Positions 36,228 through 46,036 are shown, counted from the first letter of the stretch. The stretch is DNA of 64,000 bases from Sphingomonas hankookensis (GCF_028551275.1 NZ_CP117025.1:863501-927500); one strand, 5' to 3'. Notes: generated by a model not told the origin, from the letters alone. Numbers and translations are program-made.

Positions 36228-37490
36228 ATGACTCGTTTTCTGATCGGCATCGCCGGCATCGTCGTGATTCTGGGGATTGCCGTCGCATTGTCGACCAACC
36301 GCCGGGCGATCCGGCTGCGCGTGGTGGGGGCCGCGTTCGCGTTGCAGGTCGGGATCGCGGTGCTGGTGCTCTATACGCCATGGGGCAAGGGCGTGCTGGG
36401 CTTCCTGTCGGGCGGGGTCGCCAACCTGCTGGCCTATGCCAATGCCGGCACCTCGTTCCTGTTCGGGCCGCTCGCCCGGCCGGAAATCGGCGGGCAGAGC
36501 TTCGCCATCGCCGCGCTGCCGGTCATCATCTTCTTCGCGTCGCTGGTGTCGATCCTCTATTATCTGGGGATCATGCAGCTGGTCGTGCGCTGGATCGGCG
36601 GCGGCATCGAAAAGGTGATCGGCGTCAGCAAGGTTGAATCACTGTGCGCCGCCGCGAACATCTTCGTCGGCCAAAGCGAATCGCCGCTGGTGATCCGCCC
36701 CTATCTGGCAGGCCTGACCCCGGCACAGCTGTTCACGGTGATGACCAGCGGCATGGCGGGCGTCGCCGGCACGATCCTCGCGGCCTATGCGTCGATGGGC
36801 ATCCGCATCGATTTCCTGCTGGCGGCCAGCTTCATGGCGGCGCCGGGCGGCATATTGATGGCCAAGATCATCATGCCCGACACGCCCGAACCTCCCGCCG
36901 GCGAACTGCCGCTGGGTGACGACCGCGAGGCGGAGGCGATCGCGCTGGCCGAGGCGACGCATGACGAGGAACGCCCGGCCAACATCATCATGGCGGCGGC
37001 CCAGGGCGCGCAGACCGGCGTGAAGCTGGCGGTGGCAGTCGGCGCGATGGTGCTGGCGTTCGTCGCGCTGGTGGCGCTGGCCAACGGGCTGCTCGGTGGC
37101 ATCGGCAACTGGTTCGGCGTGGCGGACCTGAGCTTCCAGCGGCTGCTCGGCTATGTCTTCGCACCGGTCATGTATCTGCTGAACGTGCCGTGGAACGAGG
37201 CGGGGATCGCCGGCGGGCTGTTCGGGCAGAAGGTCGTGCTGAACGAGTTCGTCGCCTATATCTCGCTGGGCGAGGCCGGCGCGCAGCTGTCGACGCGGAC
37301 GATCGCGATCATCACCTTCGCGCTGTGCGGCTTCGCCAATTTCTCGTCGATCGCGATCCAGATGGCGGTGACCGGCAGCCTGGCGCCGAACCAGCGGCCG
37401 ATGATCGCCAAGCTCGGCATCCGCGCGCTCGTCGCCGGCAGCCTCGCCAACCTGATGTCAGCGGCGCTGGCCGGGCTGCTGCTCGCCTGA
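36228..37490 (+). CDS. NupC-type concentrative nucleoside transporter
   Basis: 420 residues and about nine or ten membrane helices. The conserved blocks [34 protein letters not shown] (about 140-156) and [18 protein letters not shown] match CNT-family proton- or sodium-coupled nucleoside carriers. A hydrophilic loop with many Asp and Glu residues (about 225-245) sits between helices. It stands alone, divergent from the queuosine transporter. Import of purine or pyrimidine nucleosides is expected. Confidence 0.93.
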   Translation: MTRFLIGIAGIVVILGIAVALSTNRRAIRLRVVGAAFALQVGIAVLVLYTPWGKGVLGFLSGGVANLLAYANAGTSFLFGPLARPEIGGQSFAIAALPVIIFFASLVSILYYLGIMQLVVRWIGGGIEKVIGVSKVESLCAAANIFVGQSESPLVIRPYLAGLTPAQLFTVMTSGMAGVAGTILAAYASMGIRIDFLLAASFMAAPGGILMAKIIMPDTPEPPAGELPLGDDREAEAIALAEATHDEERPANIIMAAAQGAQTGVKLAVAVGAMVLAFVALVALANGLLGGIGNWFGVADLSFQRLLGYVFAPVMYLLNVPWNEAGIAGGLFGQKVVLNEFVAYISLGEAGAQLSTRTIAIITFALCGFANFSSIAIQMAVTGSLAPNQRPMIAKLGIRALVAGSLANLMSAALAGLLLA

Positions 37491-37594
37491 AATCCGGTCG
37501 GACGCGCCGGGTATCAACGCTCTGTTTACGATGGGTCGGCTAGATTCGACCCATCGTGCCGGACGCGGCGCGTTGAGTGACAGGACGGACAAAG

Positions 37595-37999
37595 ATGCAC
37601 CAGGGACTGATCGACGAGCGGACGCTGGCCAACGCGCGCGCGGAACTGGGCGCGAATTTCGTCCGCATTCTCGGCTATTTCAAGGAAGACGGCGTCAAGT
37701 CGCTGATCGCGATCGAACAGGCGATGCGGCAGCAGAATGCGGCGGCGATGGTGCTGCCGGCGCATACGCTGAAAGGGGAGTCGCGCCAGTTCGGTGCCGA
37801 CACGCTGGCCGACCTGGCCGAGGTGATCGAGACGATCGCGCGCAACTGCGTCGAGACGCGCGACGTGCCGACCGAAGCACTGGAACATGTCGCGCAGCTG
37901 CGCCCGACGTTCGAGGCGACGCTGGGCGTGCTGGATCGCGACAGCAATCCGCTGGCGCAGCGGCGCAACGGGTTCGGAAAGCGGCCGGTCGCGCTGTAG
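37595..37999 (+). CDS. Hpt (histidine phosphotransfer) domain protein
   Basis: 134 residues forming a single four-helix Hpt domain. The phospho-acceptor lies in LPAHTLKGESRQFGA (His near residue 57), a close match to the H-x-L-K-G motif. It would pass phosphate between a sensor kinase and a response regulator, but no partner is in the window. The C-terminal 25 residues are basic and probably disordered. Confidence 0.9.
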   Translation: MHQGLIDERTLANARAELGANFVRILGYFKEDGVKSLIAIEQAMRQQNAAAMVLPAHTLKGESRQFGADTLADLAEVIETIARNCVETRDVPTEALEHVAQLRPTFEATLGVLDRDSNPLAQRRNGFGKRPVAL

Positions 38000-38061
38000 G
38001 GCGATACGCTTAAGGACCACCCAAGGCCGAGTCCCGCCGGCGGTGAATCCGGCTGCGCTTT

Positions 38062-38148
38062 GACGTCACCCCAGCGAAGGCTGGGGTCTCAAGCGGCTCC
38101 TGCCATGTGATCCTACCGGGATATCCCAGCCTTCGCCGGGATGACGTC
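38062..38148. repeat. Paired palindromic repeat, GCGAAGGC type
   Basis: Same paired unit as at 12639 and 33702, with stems CCCCAGC/GCTGGGG and CCCAGC/GCCGGG. It lies between the convergent Hpt and bfr genes and is followed by a run of nine G at 38160-38168. Confidence 0.85.
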
Positions 38149-38196
38149 TGGTTCAGGCAGGGGGGGGGCAGGCCCTAATGCACCGGTCCCGGGCCA

Positions 38197-38222
38197 ACCG
38201 GCCGCGCGTCCACGCGGCCGGT
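38197..38222 (-). terminator. GC-rich hairpin after bfr, possible terminator
   Basis: A perfect 10-bp stem (ACCGGCCGCG with CGCGGCCGGT) and 6-base loop lie ten bases past the bfr stop. No clear T tract follows on the minus strand, so this is only a candidate. Confidence 0.4.
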
Positions 38223-38231
38223 CGCGTCGGG

Positions 38232-38723
38232 TCAGCCGCCGTGCTTGTCCAGTTCGGCGACCGAGTTGAGCTGCACGTAATTCTGGATGCCCATCCGCTC
38301 GATCATCTCGAACTGGGTTTCGAGCGTGTCGACATGCTCTTCCTCGTTCATCAGGATCTCGGCGAACAGGTCGCGGCTGACGAAATCACGGATGCTTTCG
38401 CAATAGGCGACGGCTTCGCGCAGCTGGGCGACGGCCTCGACCTCGATCGCCAGATCGGCTTTCAGCACCTCTTCGACGGTCTCACCGACGCGCAGGCGGC
38501 CGAGCAGCTGGAAATTGGGCAGGCCGTCGAGGAACAGGATGCGCTCCGCCAGTCGGTCGGCGTGCTTCATCTCGTCGATCGATTCGTGACGTTCGAACTG
38601 GGCCAGCTTGTAGACGCCCCAATGGTCGAGCAGGCGATAGTGCAACCAGTACTGGTTCACCGCCGTCAGCTCGTTCTTGAGCGCTTCGTTCAGAAATTCG
38701 ATGACCTTGGCGTCGCCCTTCAC
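38232..38723 (-). CDS. bfr: Bacterioferritin
   Basis: 163 residues. It stores iron in a 24-subunit haem-containing shell. The N-terminal KVIEFLNEALKNELTAVNQY contains ferroxidase ligands, ERHESIDEMKHADRLAERI carries further ligands and the haem-binding Met (about residue 52), and a second Glu-rich helix (FAEILMNEEEHVDTLE) completes the di-iron site. The bfd gene lies immediately upstream, the usual pairing. Confidence 0.95.
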   Translation of the reverse strand: MKGDAKVIEFLNEALKNELTAVNQYWLHYRLLDHWGVYKLAQFERHESIDEMKHADRLAERILFLDGLPNFQLLGRLRVGETVEEVLKADLAIEVEAVAQLREAVAYCESIRDFVSRDLFAEILMNEEEHVDTLETQFEMIERMGIQNYVQLNSVAELDKHGG

Positions 38724-38825
38724 GTCGTTCGTCCTTATATGATGACGAACCGCCCATACGCGTTTCGGGGCTTTGGCGACAGGGTAAAAATGGCGGATTT
38801 CCGCCGTTTTCGGCAGCTGCGAACG

Positions 38826-38996
38826 TTACGCAGCCGCGCGTTCCGCATCGATAATGGCTCGCGCGAACGGCACGCATTGCCCGCATTTCGCCTGGCATCC
38901 CAAGGCCCGGTACGCCTGGCAGGCGCTGCTGGCACCGCCCCGTGCGGCCGCGCGGACATCGCGTTCTTTGATGGCATTACAGACGCATACGACCAT
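38826..38996 (-). CDS. bfd: Bacterioferritin-associated ferredoxin
   Basis: 56 residues from the ATG at 38996. Four cysteines in VVCVCNA and GCQAKCGQC (CxC and CxxC pairs) bind a [2Fe-2S] cluster, as in the BFD-like domain. It reduces the bacterioferritin core to release iron. It precedes bfr by about 100 bases on the same strand. A Fur-box-like sequence lies some 40-55 bases upstream of its start. Confidence 0.92.
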   Translation of the reverse strand: MVVCVCNAIKERDVRAAARGGASSACQAYRALGCQAKCGQCVPFARAIIDAERAAA

Positions 38997-39033
38997 GTTC
39001 GACCCTCGCTCTGACGAGTCGATCAATAGTAGT

Positions 39034-39051
39034 AATGAAACTCGTTCGCAA
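39034..39051 (-). promoter_or_regulatory. Possible Fur-type iron-response site upstream of bfd
   Basis: On the minus strand the sequence TTGCGAACGAGTTTCATT resembles the alphaproteobacterial Fur box consensus (TTGCxAATGAxTxxCA-like) with several mismatches. It is 38-55 bases ahead of the bfd start. The assignment is by eye and by analogy with iron regulation of bfd-bfr elsewhere. Confidence 0.35.
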
Positions 39052-39086
39052 GAGTTATTGCGGATGACTCGCACGAACGGCGGCGA

Positions 39087-40313
39087 TCAGCGGATGCGGA
39101 TCGGTTGCAGCTGCCACCGGGCGAGCGACCGCCACAGCCATTCGAACGGGCCGAAGGGGAACCGGGCGAGCCACCAGGGCGACCACAGCAGCATCAGTCC
39201 GCACATCGCCAGCACGGGCAGGTACAGCGTGGCGCGCGACCAGAAGCCGAACTGGCCGAGGCCCCAGCCATGAAAGACGAAGCACATGACGATGGTGGTC
39301 GCCAGATAGTTGCTGAGCGCCATGCGCCCGACCGCTGCGCACCGGGCAACGATGGCGCCGCCGCGCTGCGCGAGCAGCAGGATCGCGGCGGCATAGCCCG
39401 CGATCATCACGCCCCGGAGCGGCGGGGGAAGGGCGAAGGCGCCGATGATGACCGAGCGGGCATCGATGCCGTGCGAGAACATCCATGCGGCGATCATGGC
39501 ATAGCCCGCCACGCCGATGCCGATCCCGACGCCTGCCCAGCGCCACAGCCGGGCGCGGGACCATGTGCCCGTCAGCATCCCGCTGCGCAGCGCCGCCATG
39601 CCGAACAGCATATAGGCGAGCGTCTCGATGCCGATGAAGATGGTGTTGTAGAGCGTCGTCGCCAGCTCGACCAGATTATGGTGCACGATGCCGGCATAGC
39701 TGCCGCGAAACAGCGCGATCTCCTGCGCCAGCACGGCGGGCGTCGGGATGCCGAAGCCGTTTTCGAAGTCGCGCAACCCTTGTGCGGCGGCAGGCGTGTC
39801 CGCACCCTTCATCGCGACGAACGACAGCGCGATCGCGCCCAGCAACAGCCATTCGAGCGCCGCCAGCGCGATGCCGCATGCGACCATCCGCCGTACCGAG
39901 CTGGCGCGAAAGCCATAGGCGACGCTGCCGACCAGCGCATAATGCATCAATATGTCGCCCGGCCACAGCAGCACGGCATGGGCGAGCCCCAGGACGAACA
40001 GCCAGGCCATCCGCCGGTAATGCACCGCCGCCGGGTCCGCGCCGCCGGCTTCCGCCCGGTCGACGACCAGCAGCAGCGAGGCCCCGAACAGGAAGGAGAA
40101 CAGCCCGCGCATCTTGCCGTCGAACGCGATCATCGTCGCGAAATAGGCCCATAGGTCGGCGGGACCGGTCATGCCCCACGCATGGGGGCTGAGCCGCGCG
40201 GTGTCGGGCAGCGCGAAGCTCAGGATGTTGACGAACAGGATGCCCATCACCGCAACCCCGCGCACCACGTCGAGGGTGACGATGCGGTCGGCGGCAGGGC
40301 GGGGGTCGGTCAT
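39087..40313 (-). CDS. DUF418 domain-containing membrane protein
   Basis: 408 residues and about ten helices. The N-terminus RIVTLDVVRGVAVMGILFVNI and KMRGLFSFLFGASLLLV are typical of the DUF418 family (YeiB-like), which shares an acyltransferase-3-like membrane layout. The C-terminal segment GPFEWLWRSLARWQ is the family hallmark. Function is unknown; transport or transfer of a small group across the membrane is possible. It is 42 bases from the purL stop on the same strand. Confidence 0.92.
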   Translation of the reverse strand: MTDPRPAADRIVTLDVVRGVAVMGILFVNILSFALPDTARLSPHAWGMTGPADLWAYFATMIAFDGKMRGLFSFLFGASLLLVVDRAEAGGADPAAVHYRRMAWLFVLGLAHAVLLWPGDILMHYALVGSVAYGFRASSVRRMVACGIALAALEWLLLGAIALSFVAMKGADTPAAAQGLRDFENGFGIPTPAVLAQEIALFRGSYAGIVHHNLVELATTLYNTIFIGIETLAYMLFGMAALRSGMLTGTWSRARLWRWAGVGIGIGVAGYAMIAAWMFSHGIDARSVIIGAFALPPPLRGVMIAGYAAAILLLAQRGGAIVARCAAVGRMALSNYLATTIVMCFVFHGWGLGQFGFWSRATLYLPVLAMCGLMLLWSPWWLARFPFGPFEWLWRSLARWQLQPIRIR

Positions 40314-40355
40314 GGGAAATTCTCCTGCCCGATCGCGCGGGCAGGGGGAAGGTGG

Positions 40356-42578
40356 TTAGGCGAGCGCCGCGTCGGCACCCATCAACGCGGGGAAGAAGCC
40401 TTCATGTGCCTTGCGCAGGTCGTCCAGGGACACGGCGAAGTCGCCATCGGTCAGTTCGAAGATGATCCGGCTGCCGATGGTGCGGCCGATCGGTTCGGCA
40501 TCGACCCCGGCCTTTTCGGCGCCCTGCAGGAATTCGAGCAGCGCGTGGTCGTGCACCGTGACGATGTAATTGCCCTGATCCTCACCGAACAGCGAGCGGG
40601 CGATGTCGTCGAACGGCAGCTTGCGGTCGAGGATCGCGCCGACATTGCCGGCGAGCGCCATCTCCGCCACCGTCACCGCGACGCCGCCATCCGACACATC
40701 GTGGCAGGCGGTGATCTTGCCCGACAGGATCGCCTGGCGGATATAGCCGCCGGTACGACGCTCGCCGTCGAGATCGACCGGCGGCGGCGGGCCTTCCTCG
40801 CGGCCATGGACTTCGCGCAGCCATAGCGACTGGCCGAGCGAGCCGGTGCGGTCGCCGACGCGCAGGATGATGTCGCCGGTCTGCTTGAAGGCGATGGTCG
40901 CCGACTTCTCCCAGTCGGCCAGCAGCCCGACACCGCCGATCGCCGGGGTCGGCAGGATCGCCGAGCCGCCGCCGGTCGCCTTCGATTCATTGTAGAGCGA
41001 GACGTTGCCCGACACGATCGGGAAGTCGAGGGCGCGGCAGGCCTCGCTCATCCCGTCGAGGCAGCCGACGATCTGGCCCATGATCTCGGGGCGCTGCGGG
41101 TTGGCGAAGTTCAGACAGTTGGTGACAGCGAGCGGCGTCGCGCCGACCGCGGTCAGGTTGCGATAGGCCTCGGCAATCGCCTGGCGACCGCCCTCGACCG
41201 GATCGGCGAAGCAATAGCGCGGGGTGCAGTCGGTGGTCATTGCCAGCGCCTTCTGCGTCCCGTGCACGCGCACCACCGCCGCGTCGCCGCCCGGGCGCTG
41301 CACGGTGTCGGCGCCGACCATGTGGTCATACTGTTCCCAGATCCAGCGACGCGACGCGATGTCAGGCGATCCCATCAGCTTGAGCAGGTCGGCGGCCGGA
41401 TCGGTGCTTTCGGGCACGTTTGCCAGTTCGGCGGATTTCGGCGTCGGGACATGCGGCCGGTCGTAGAGCGGGGCTTCGTCCGCCAGCGGGGCGAGCGGGA
41501 TGTCGGCGACGACGTCGCCCTGCCACTTCAGCACCATGCGGCCGGTGTCGGTGACATGGCCGATGACCGCGAAGTCGAGTTCCCATTTGTCGAAGATCGC
41601 CCGCGCGAAGTCCTCGCGGCCGGGCTTCAGCACCATGAGCATCCGCTCCTGGCTTTCCGACAGCATCATCTCGTACGGGGTCATGCCGCGTTCGCGCTGC
41701 GGCACGTCGTCCATGACCAGTTCGATGCCGACGCCGCCCTTCGACGCCATTTCGACCGAAGAGGAGGTGAGGCCGGCGGCGCCCATGTCCTGAATCGCGA
41801 CGATCGCGTCGGATGCCATGAGTTCGAGGCACGCCTCGATCAGCAGCTTTTCGGTGAAGGGGTCGCCGACCTGCACGGTCGGACGCTTTTCCTCGGCATC
41901 CTCGCCGAAATCGGCCGAGGCCATGGTCGCGCCGTGAATGCCGTCGCGGCCGGTCTTCGACCCGACATAGACGATCGGATTGCCGACGCCGGAGGCGGCC
42001 GAATAGAAGATCTTGTCGGTATCGGCGATGCCGACGGTCATGGCGTTGACGAGGATGTTGCCGTCATAGGCCGGGTGGAAATTCACCTCGCCGCCCACGG
42101 TCGGCACGCCGACGCAATTGCCATAGCCGCCGATGCCATGGACCACCCCCGCGATCAGGTGGCGCATCTTCGGGTGATCGGGCCGGCCGAAGCGCAGCGC
42201 GTTGAGGTTCGCGATCGGCCGCGCGCCCATGGTGAACACGTCGCGCAGGATGCCGCCGACGCCCGTCGCCGCACCCTGATAGGGTTCGATGTAGGACGGG
42301 TGGTTGTGGCTCTCCATCTTGAAGATCGCCGCCTGCCCGTCACCGATGTCGATGACGCCGGCATTCTCACCCGGCCCGCAAATGACCTGACGTCCGGTGG
42401 TCGGCAGCTTCTTCAGGCGGATGCGGCTGGACTTGTAGCTGCAATGTTCCGACCACATGACCGAGAAGATGCCCAGTTCGGTCAGGTTCGGTTCGCGCCC
42501 CATCGCGTGCAGGACGCGCTCATATTCTTCGGGGCTCAGGCCGTGTTCGGCGACGATCTCGGGCGTGATCTGGGTCAT
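40356..42578 (-). CDS. purL: Phosphoribosylformylglycinamidine synthase subunit II
   Basis: 740 residues from the ATG at 42578; a longer start at 42599 is less likely. It converts FGAR to FGAM with ATP and ammonia from the PurQ partner. It has the small PurL form used with separate PurS and PurQ. Conserved parts include [11 protein letters not shown] near residue 42, [23 protein letters not shown] (metal and ATP site; quoted over two blocks), [16 protein letters not shown] IQDMGAAG, and the second-half [10 protein letters not shown]. No other pur genes are adjacent. Confidence 0.96.
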   Translation of the reverse strand: MTQITPEIVAEHGLSPEEYERVLHAMGREPNLTELGIFSVMWSEHCSYKSSRIRLKKLPTTGRQVICGPGENAGVIDIGDGQAAIFKMESHNHPSYIEPYQGAATGVGGILRDVFTMGARPIANLNALRFGRPDHPKMRHLIAGVVHGIGGYGNCVGVPTVGGEVNFHPAYDGNILVNAMTVGIADTDKIFYSAASGVGNPIVYVGSKTGRDGIHGATMASADFGEDAEEKRPTVQVGDPFTEKLLIEACLELMASDAIVAIQDMGAAGLTSSSVEMASKGGVGIELVMDDVPQRERGMTPYEMMLSESQERMLMVLKPGREDFARAIFDKWELDFAVIGHVTDTGRMVLKWQGDVVADIPLAPLADEAPLYDRPHVPTPKSAELANVPESTDPAADLLKLMGSPDIASRRWIWEQYDHMVGADTVQRPGGDAAVVRVHGTQKALAMTTDCTPRYCFADPVEGGRQAIAEAYRNLTAVGATPLAVTNCLNFANPQRPEIMGQIVGCLDGMSEACRALDFPIVSGNVSLYNESKATGGGSAILPTPAIGGVGLLADWEKSATIAFKQTGDIILRVGDRTGSLGQSLWLREVHGREEGPPPPVDLDGERRTGGYIRQAILSGKITACHDVSDGGVAVTVAEMALAGNVGAILDRKLPFDDIARSLFGEDQGNYIVTVHDHALLEFLQGAEKAGVDAEPIGRTIGSRIIFELTDGDFAVSLDDLRKAHEGFFPALMGADAALA

Positions 42579-42820
42579 GGGCGAGCCTCTAGCGCGCACG
42601 CGCCTGTGGTGCCAGCCGGTTTGTTGGCCGCGGCGACGTAACAGAAGGGCAATGTTGCGTTGCCGAATAGATACAGTGGTGGAACAAATTTCGTTCGAAA
42701 GGATTAAAGCGCTTCGGAATCATGCCGGTGCGTGGGAACCGTTCGCCACGCTGGGAGTCGGTGCGGTGCATCGTCGGACTCGGCGTAGCATGGCATGATG
42801 CCGAGCAAGGGAGAATGTGA

Positions 42821-43060
42821 ATGGTTTCGAAGTTTCTGACGGCAATCGCCGCGACCACGCTGGCCGCTGCTCCGGTCGCCGCCAATGCCGCGCAGAACGC
42901 GTCGGCCCTGTCGGTCGCCAAGTCGGTCCGCGCGTCGGCTCCGGCCAAGGGTGGCCAGAAGCTCGCCGGCGGCGGCATCGTGTTCGCGCTGCTGGCAGCC
43001 GCGATCGTGGCCGGTGGCGTGATCATCGCCGTCGACGACAACGATTCGGACAGCAACTAA
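42821..43060 (+). CDS. Small exported or membrane protein of unknown function
   Basis: 79 residues with GGGAGAATG upstream. A signal peptide (VSKFLTAIAATTLAAAPVAANA) is followed by an Ala/Ser/Lys-rich spacer and a C-terminal hydrophobic helix (about 51-70, GGIVFALLAAAIVAGG), ending in an acidic DDNDSDSN tail. So the mature protein could be a tiny single-span membrane protein. I recognise no family. It stands alone with its own terminator, which points to a real, possibly abundant transcript. Confidence 0.75.
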   Translation: MVSKFLTAIAATTLAAAPVAANAAQNASALSVAKSVRASAPAKGGQKLAGGGIVFALLAAAIVAGGVIIAVDDNDSDSN

Positions 43061-43073
43061 GTCCGATTGCGGG

Positions 43074-43106
43074 GCGGGGGCCGGTGTCGGTCCCCGCTTC
43101 CGTTTC
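43074..43106 (+). terminator. Likely intrinsic terminator after the small membrane protein
   Basis: A 10-bp stem with one G-T wobble (43074-43083 with 43088-43097) and a GTGT loop starts 14 bases past the stop. It is followed by TTCCGTTTC, a broken T stretch. The position fits termination of the upstream single-gene transcript. Confidence 0.5.
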
Positions 43107-43359
43107 AGGCCGACTCTTCGGTCTGTGCACGATCGCGGCGTTCCGCCCAGCGCGCGATACCGTCGTTGCCGAACACGCCGGAAAGCATGATCCACCATGC
43201 CGGGTTGCTGTCGAACCGCAGCTCGCCGGACCAACGCCACCATGTCATGATGGCCAGCGGATCAGTGCGGTAACCACGAATATCTGCCGCAGCCGCTGGG
43301 CGCCGGGATGGCGGGATGAGGCCGTTGCCGATCCCGATCAGTCCCGCTAGCGCCCGCAT
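43105..43359 (-). CDS. Small Trp-rich protein of unknown function
   Basis: 84 residues from the ATG at 43359. The C-terminal half has a striking Trp-rich stretch (AIMTWWRWSGELRFD and NPAWWIML) followed by a basic tail. No family is recognised. It lies 33 bases beyond the stop of the phospholipase D gene on the same strand, so it could be co-transcribed with it. With no visible ribosome site and a small size, it could also be a chance frame. Confidence 0.45.
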   Translation of the reverse strand: MRALAGLIGIGNGLIPPSRRPAAAADIRGYRTDPLAIMTWWRWSGELRFDSNPAWWIMLSGVFGNDGIARWAERRDRAQTEESA

Positions 43360-43392
43360 CACCGAGCGGCCCCGATCCGCTTCGAAAGCGGT

Positions 43393-44988
43393 TCAGCCCT
43401 TCCGCTGCTTCCACGCATTCCAAAGCATCATGCCGATCAGCGTGCCGCCGGCGACGGTGCCGCCGACCGCTACCGCGGTGACTACAGGCGACAGCGTGTT
43501 GTCGGCGCGGTGGAGATGGGGGCGGTGCTTCTTCAGCTTCTTGAGCAGCGGGGTGCGCGCCGACAGCGCCTCGAACATCTCGCCCGGCCCTTCCGGGTCG
43601 AGGATCTTGTTGTCGGCGAGCCATTCGGTCACCGCCCCCAGATCGGGAATTTCGTAGGGGCGTAGCGAGCGGCCTTCCCCACGCAGTTCCTCGATCGTCG
43701 CAATCAGCGAGTTGGTGCGCTCCAGCGTAGCCTCGATCGTCTCGCAATCCACCCCAAGATGCTCGGCGAGCAGCGAATCGCGGATGCCGGCGATGGTGCG
43801 GCGTTCGTCGGCATTGGCGTGGCGAGTGGCGTCGACCGTCACGTCGCATTCGGTGTCGAGCCTGAGCGAGCGGTTGTTGAAGTTGGACGATCCGACCCGC
43901 AGCAGCTGGTCGTCGATCACCGTCACCTTGGCATGGACATAGATCGGCGTGCCGCCGGCGGTGAAGGGATGGTAGAGCCGCAGCCGGTCGTGGCGGTCGC
44001 GTTCCTTCAAAGCCTGGAACAGGCGCGCGCGGGCCGAATCCATCGCGACGGGTTCCAGCCAGCCCTCGGCCGTGGTCGGGTTGACGATCACGATCTCCGG
44101 GCCGTCCGGCTCGTCGAGGCGTCTCGCGATCGCTTCCGCCACCTTGCGCGAGGCGAAATACTGGCTCTCGGCATAGAAGAAGCGTTCGGCACGCGCGATC
44201 AGGTCGAGGTACAGCGTCTCGATCTCGTGCACCGGTTCCTGGTCGGTCATCTCGGGCACGGTGCGGGCGATGGCGACGTCGATCTCGGTAAAGTCGGCGT
44301 CGAGCCCGGTCGGCCAGCAGCCGCCGACGCCGGTCGGCGCGGGCAGGGCGTCGCCGCCCGAGATTTCCCAGCGCTGCCGGCACATGTCGCCCAGCGCTGC
44401 CGCGACCGGCCCCTCCAGCGCGGTGGTGACGTCGTGCCAAGGCTGGTAGGGCGTGCCGTCCGGTTCGATCCGGCGGGGATCGTCGTCACGATGCTCGCGC
44501 GTGTCCCAGCGGTCGACGGTCATGTCGATCCCGCCGCAAAAGGCGACGTCGTCGTCGATCACCACGACCTTCTGGTGATGCGAACCGGCGACCGGGTGAT
44601 GGGTGTCGAGCCGCATGTGCACCTGCGGGTCGGCGATCCATTTCGCGATGCGCACGAGGGTGCGGCCATGGAACAGCGTCTTGATCGCGCCGGTGTCCCA
44701 GCGCAGGATATGGACCTGCAGCCCCGGTGTCCGGCGGACCAGCCAGCTGATAAATTCGCCAACCTTTTCAGGGCCTTCGCTGGCAGGGTCGGTCTTGAAG
44801 CGGATGCGGGCGTCGAAGTCCCAGCCGATCAGCAGGATCTGCCTTTTCGCCTTCAGCATCGCGTCGCGGGCAGGGGTGAAATAATTGTCGGCATCGACCA
44901 GCACGGTCGCGCGCGTGGCACGCTCGATCCGCCAGCAGTTGCGACCCGGTTCGAGTGGTGGGGTGTGACGGACCATGGGGACAGCCAT
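43393..44988 (-). CDS. Phospholipase D / cardiolipin synthase-like protein with C-terminal membrane anchor
   Basis: 531 residues with two HKD motifs: HHQKVVVIDDDVAFCGG (about residue 142) and HAKVTVIDDQLLRVGSSN (about 356), both complete. This makes it an active PLD-fold enzyme acting on phospholipid diesters or phosphatidyl transfer. There is no N-terminal membrane segment as in classical Cls; instead one hydrophobic helix lies at the C-terminus (about 502-525, VVTAVAVGGTVAGGTLIGMML). It may act at the inner membrane in lipid remodelling. Substrate is not certain. Confidence 0.92.
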   Translation of the reverse strand: MAVPMVRHTPPLEPGRNCWRIERATRATVLVDADNYFTPARDAMLKAKRQILLIGWDFDARIRFKTDPASEGPEKVGEFISWLVRRTPGLQVHILRWDTGAIKTLFHGRTLVRIAKWIADPQVHMRLDTHHPVAGSHHQKVVVIDDDVAFCGGIDMTVDRWDTREHRDDDPRRIEPDGTPYQPWHDVTTALEGPVAAALGDMCRQRWEISGGDALPAPTGVGGCWPTGLDADFTEIDVAIARTVPEMTDQEPVHEIETLYLDLIARAERFFYAESQYFASRKVAEAIARRLDEPDGPEIVIVNPTTAEGWLEPVAMDSARARLFQALKERDRHDRLRLYHPFTAGGTPIYVHAKVTVIDDQLLRVGSSNFNNRSLRLDTECDVTVDATRHANADERRTIAGIRDSLLAEHLGVDCETIEATLERTNSLIATIEELRGEGRSLRPYEIPDLGAVTEWLADNKILDPEGPGEMFEALSARTPLLKKLKKHRPHLHRADNTLSPVVTAVAVGGTVAGGTLIGMMLWNAWKQRKG

Positions 44989-45505
44989 GGCACCCTATCG
45001 TTGCAGTTCCAAGCGATTGCGGTCGGTCGGTTGGGTTTCGGCGGTCCAAAGTTCACTAAGTTCACACTCGTGCGCTGTTTGCGGCGTGGCGCGCGGGGTG
45101 GCGTTTGGGCGGGCGGGGGCGCGGACGATGGGAAAGAGCGGGGACGATGCTGGCAGGTTGGGTGCGTGTAGGAAAGGGGGGACATCGTCCCCGCGACGGG
45201 GACCGATAGACGTTGATGGTTCGGTCGGAGGTGCTGCTGCTGCGCGTGTGGATACCTGCCTTGGCGAGACCGTTGCGAACGTCCGCTTCACCGTATCCCC
45301 GCGAAGGCAGGGATCCAGGGTCGCATCCGCAAAGCTTTGTTTTGCTTGGCTCTGGACCCCCGCCTGCGCGGGGGTACGGCGAGTATGTGACTGAGCCCGA
45401 GACTTTCGGAGAGGCCTCGCCTTCGCGGGAATGACGACGGGGTGTTGTCGTGCCTCGCCATTGGCATCGGGCACCCAGATTACGTTCGGCGTGACGGTGG
45501 CAGGG
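44989..45505. other. Gene-free interval with palindromic repeats
   Basis: This 517-base gap has no supportable gene on either strand; the open frames there show no family resemblance. A paired palindromic repeat occupies 45291-45379. The rest is unstructured GC-rich sequence with short G-rich stretches near 45107-45185. Confidence 0.6.
45291..45379. repeat. Paired palindromic repeat, GCGCAGGC type
   Basis: Inverted pair: ATCCCCGCGAAGGCAGGGAT and ACCCCCGCCTGCGCGGGGGT with about 35 bases between. Compare 18861, 53197 and 60463. Confidence 0.8.
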
Positions 45506-45841
45506 TCAGAGGATGTCGTGGACGCGCTCGGGTGGGCGGGCGAGGACGACGCCCTTCGCCGTTTCGACGATCGGGCGTTCGATCAGGATCGGGTGCTCTG
45601 CCATCGCATCGAGGATCGTCGCATCGTCGGCGGTTTTGAGCGGTTTGGCTTCGGTCTCGCCGGTGCGCAGGGCTTCGCGCGGGGTCAGGTCGGCGCGGGT
45701 CAGCAGGGCGGCCAGTTCGTCGCGGGTCGGTGGGGTTTTCAGATATTCGACGATGGTTACGTCGGCGCCGGCTTGCGTGAGGAGCGCGAGGGCGGCGCGG
45801 GACTTCGAGCAGCGCGGGTTGTGGTAGATCGTGGCTTGCAT
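45506..45841 (-). CDS. ArsC/Spx-family arsenate reductase-like protein
   Basis: 111 residues from the ATG at 45841. Thioredoxin-like fold with active site YHNPRCSKSRAAL (Cys near residue 11), then LKTPPTRDELAALL and IERPIVE, as in glutaredoxin-linked arsenate reductase. No ars operon partners are nearby, so reduction of arsenate is a family inference; other relatives (YffB-like) have different jobs. Confidence 0.85.
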   Translation of the reverse strand: MQATIYHNPRCSKSRAALALLTQAGADVTIVEYLKTPPTRDELAALLTRADLTPREALRTGETEAKPLKTADDATILDAMAEHPILIERPIVETAKGVVLARPPERVHDIL

Positions 45842-45843
45842 GG

Positions 45844-46027
45844 TTCCTCCCCGGCACGGGGAGGAGGACCGCCGGCGCAGCCGGGTGTGGAGGGGGTTGG
45901 CCAGTTCCACCACGGTTGCGTCTGCGGAGGCCCCCCTCCACCATGCTACGCATGGTCCCCCTCCCCGCGAGCGGGGAGGATCTTGGGTGTTTGTTCGGGC
46001 CTGGTGCCCTCCCCGCGAGCGGGGAGA
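45844..46027. repeat. Mosaic intergenic repeat with CTCCCCGCGAGCGGGGAG-type palindromes
   Basis: The stretch contains CTCCCCGGCACGGGGAGG, then GGTGTGGAGGGGGTTGGCC with a partial inverse CCCCCCTCCACCATGC, then two CCCTCCCCGCGAGCGGGGAG hairpins (about 45959-45977 and 46008-46025). It fills the gap between the ArsC-like gene and accC and has no coding content. Confidence 0.75.
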
Positions 46028-46036
46028 AGCTTCAGG

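Noticed and set aside
38160-38168. Nine-G run as a phase-variation site
   Set aside because: It is intergenic, past the ends of two convergent genes, so a length change would not alter any reading frame.
44989-45505. Open frames in the gap between the PLD gene and the ArsC-like gene
   Set aside because: They run through palindromic repeats, have no ribosome sites and resemble no family.
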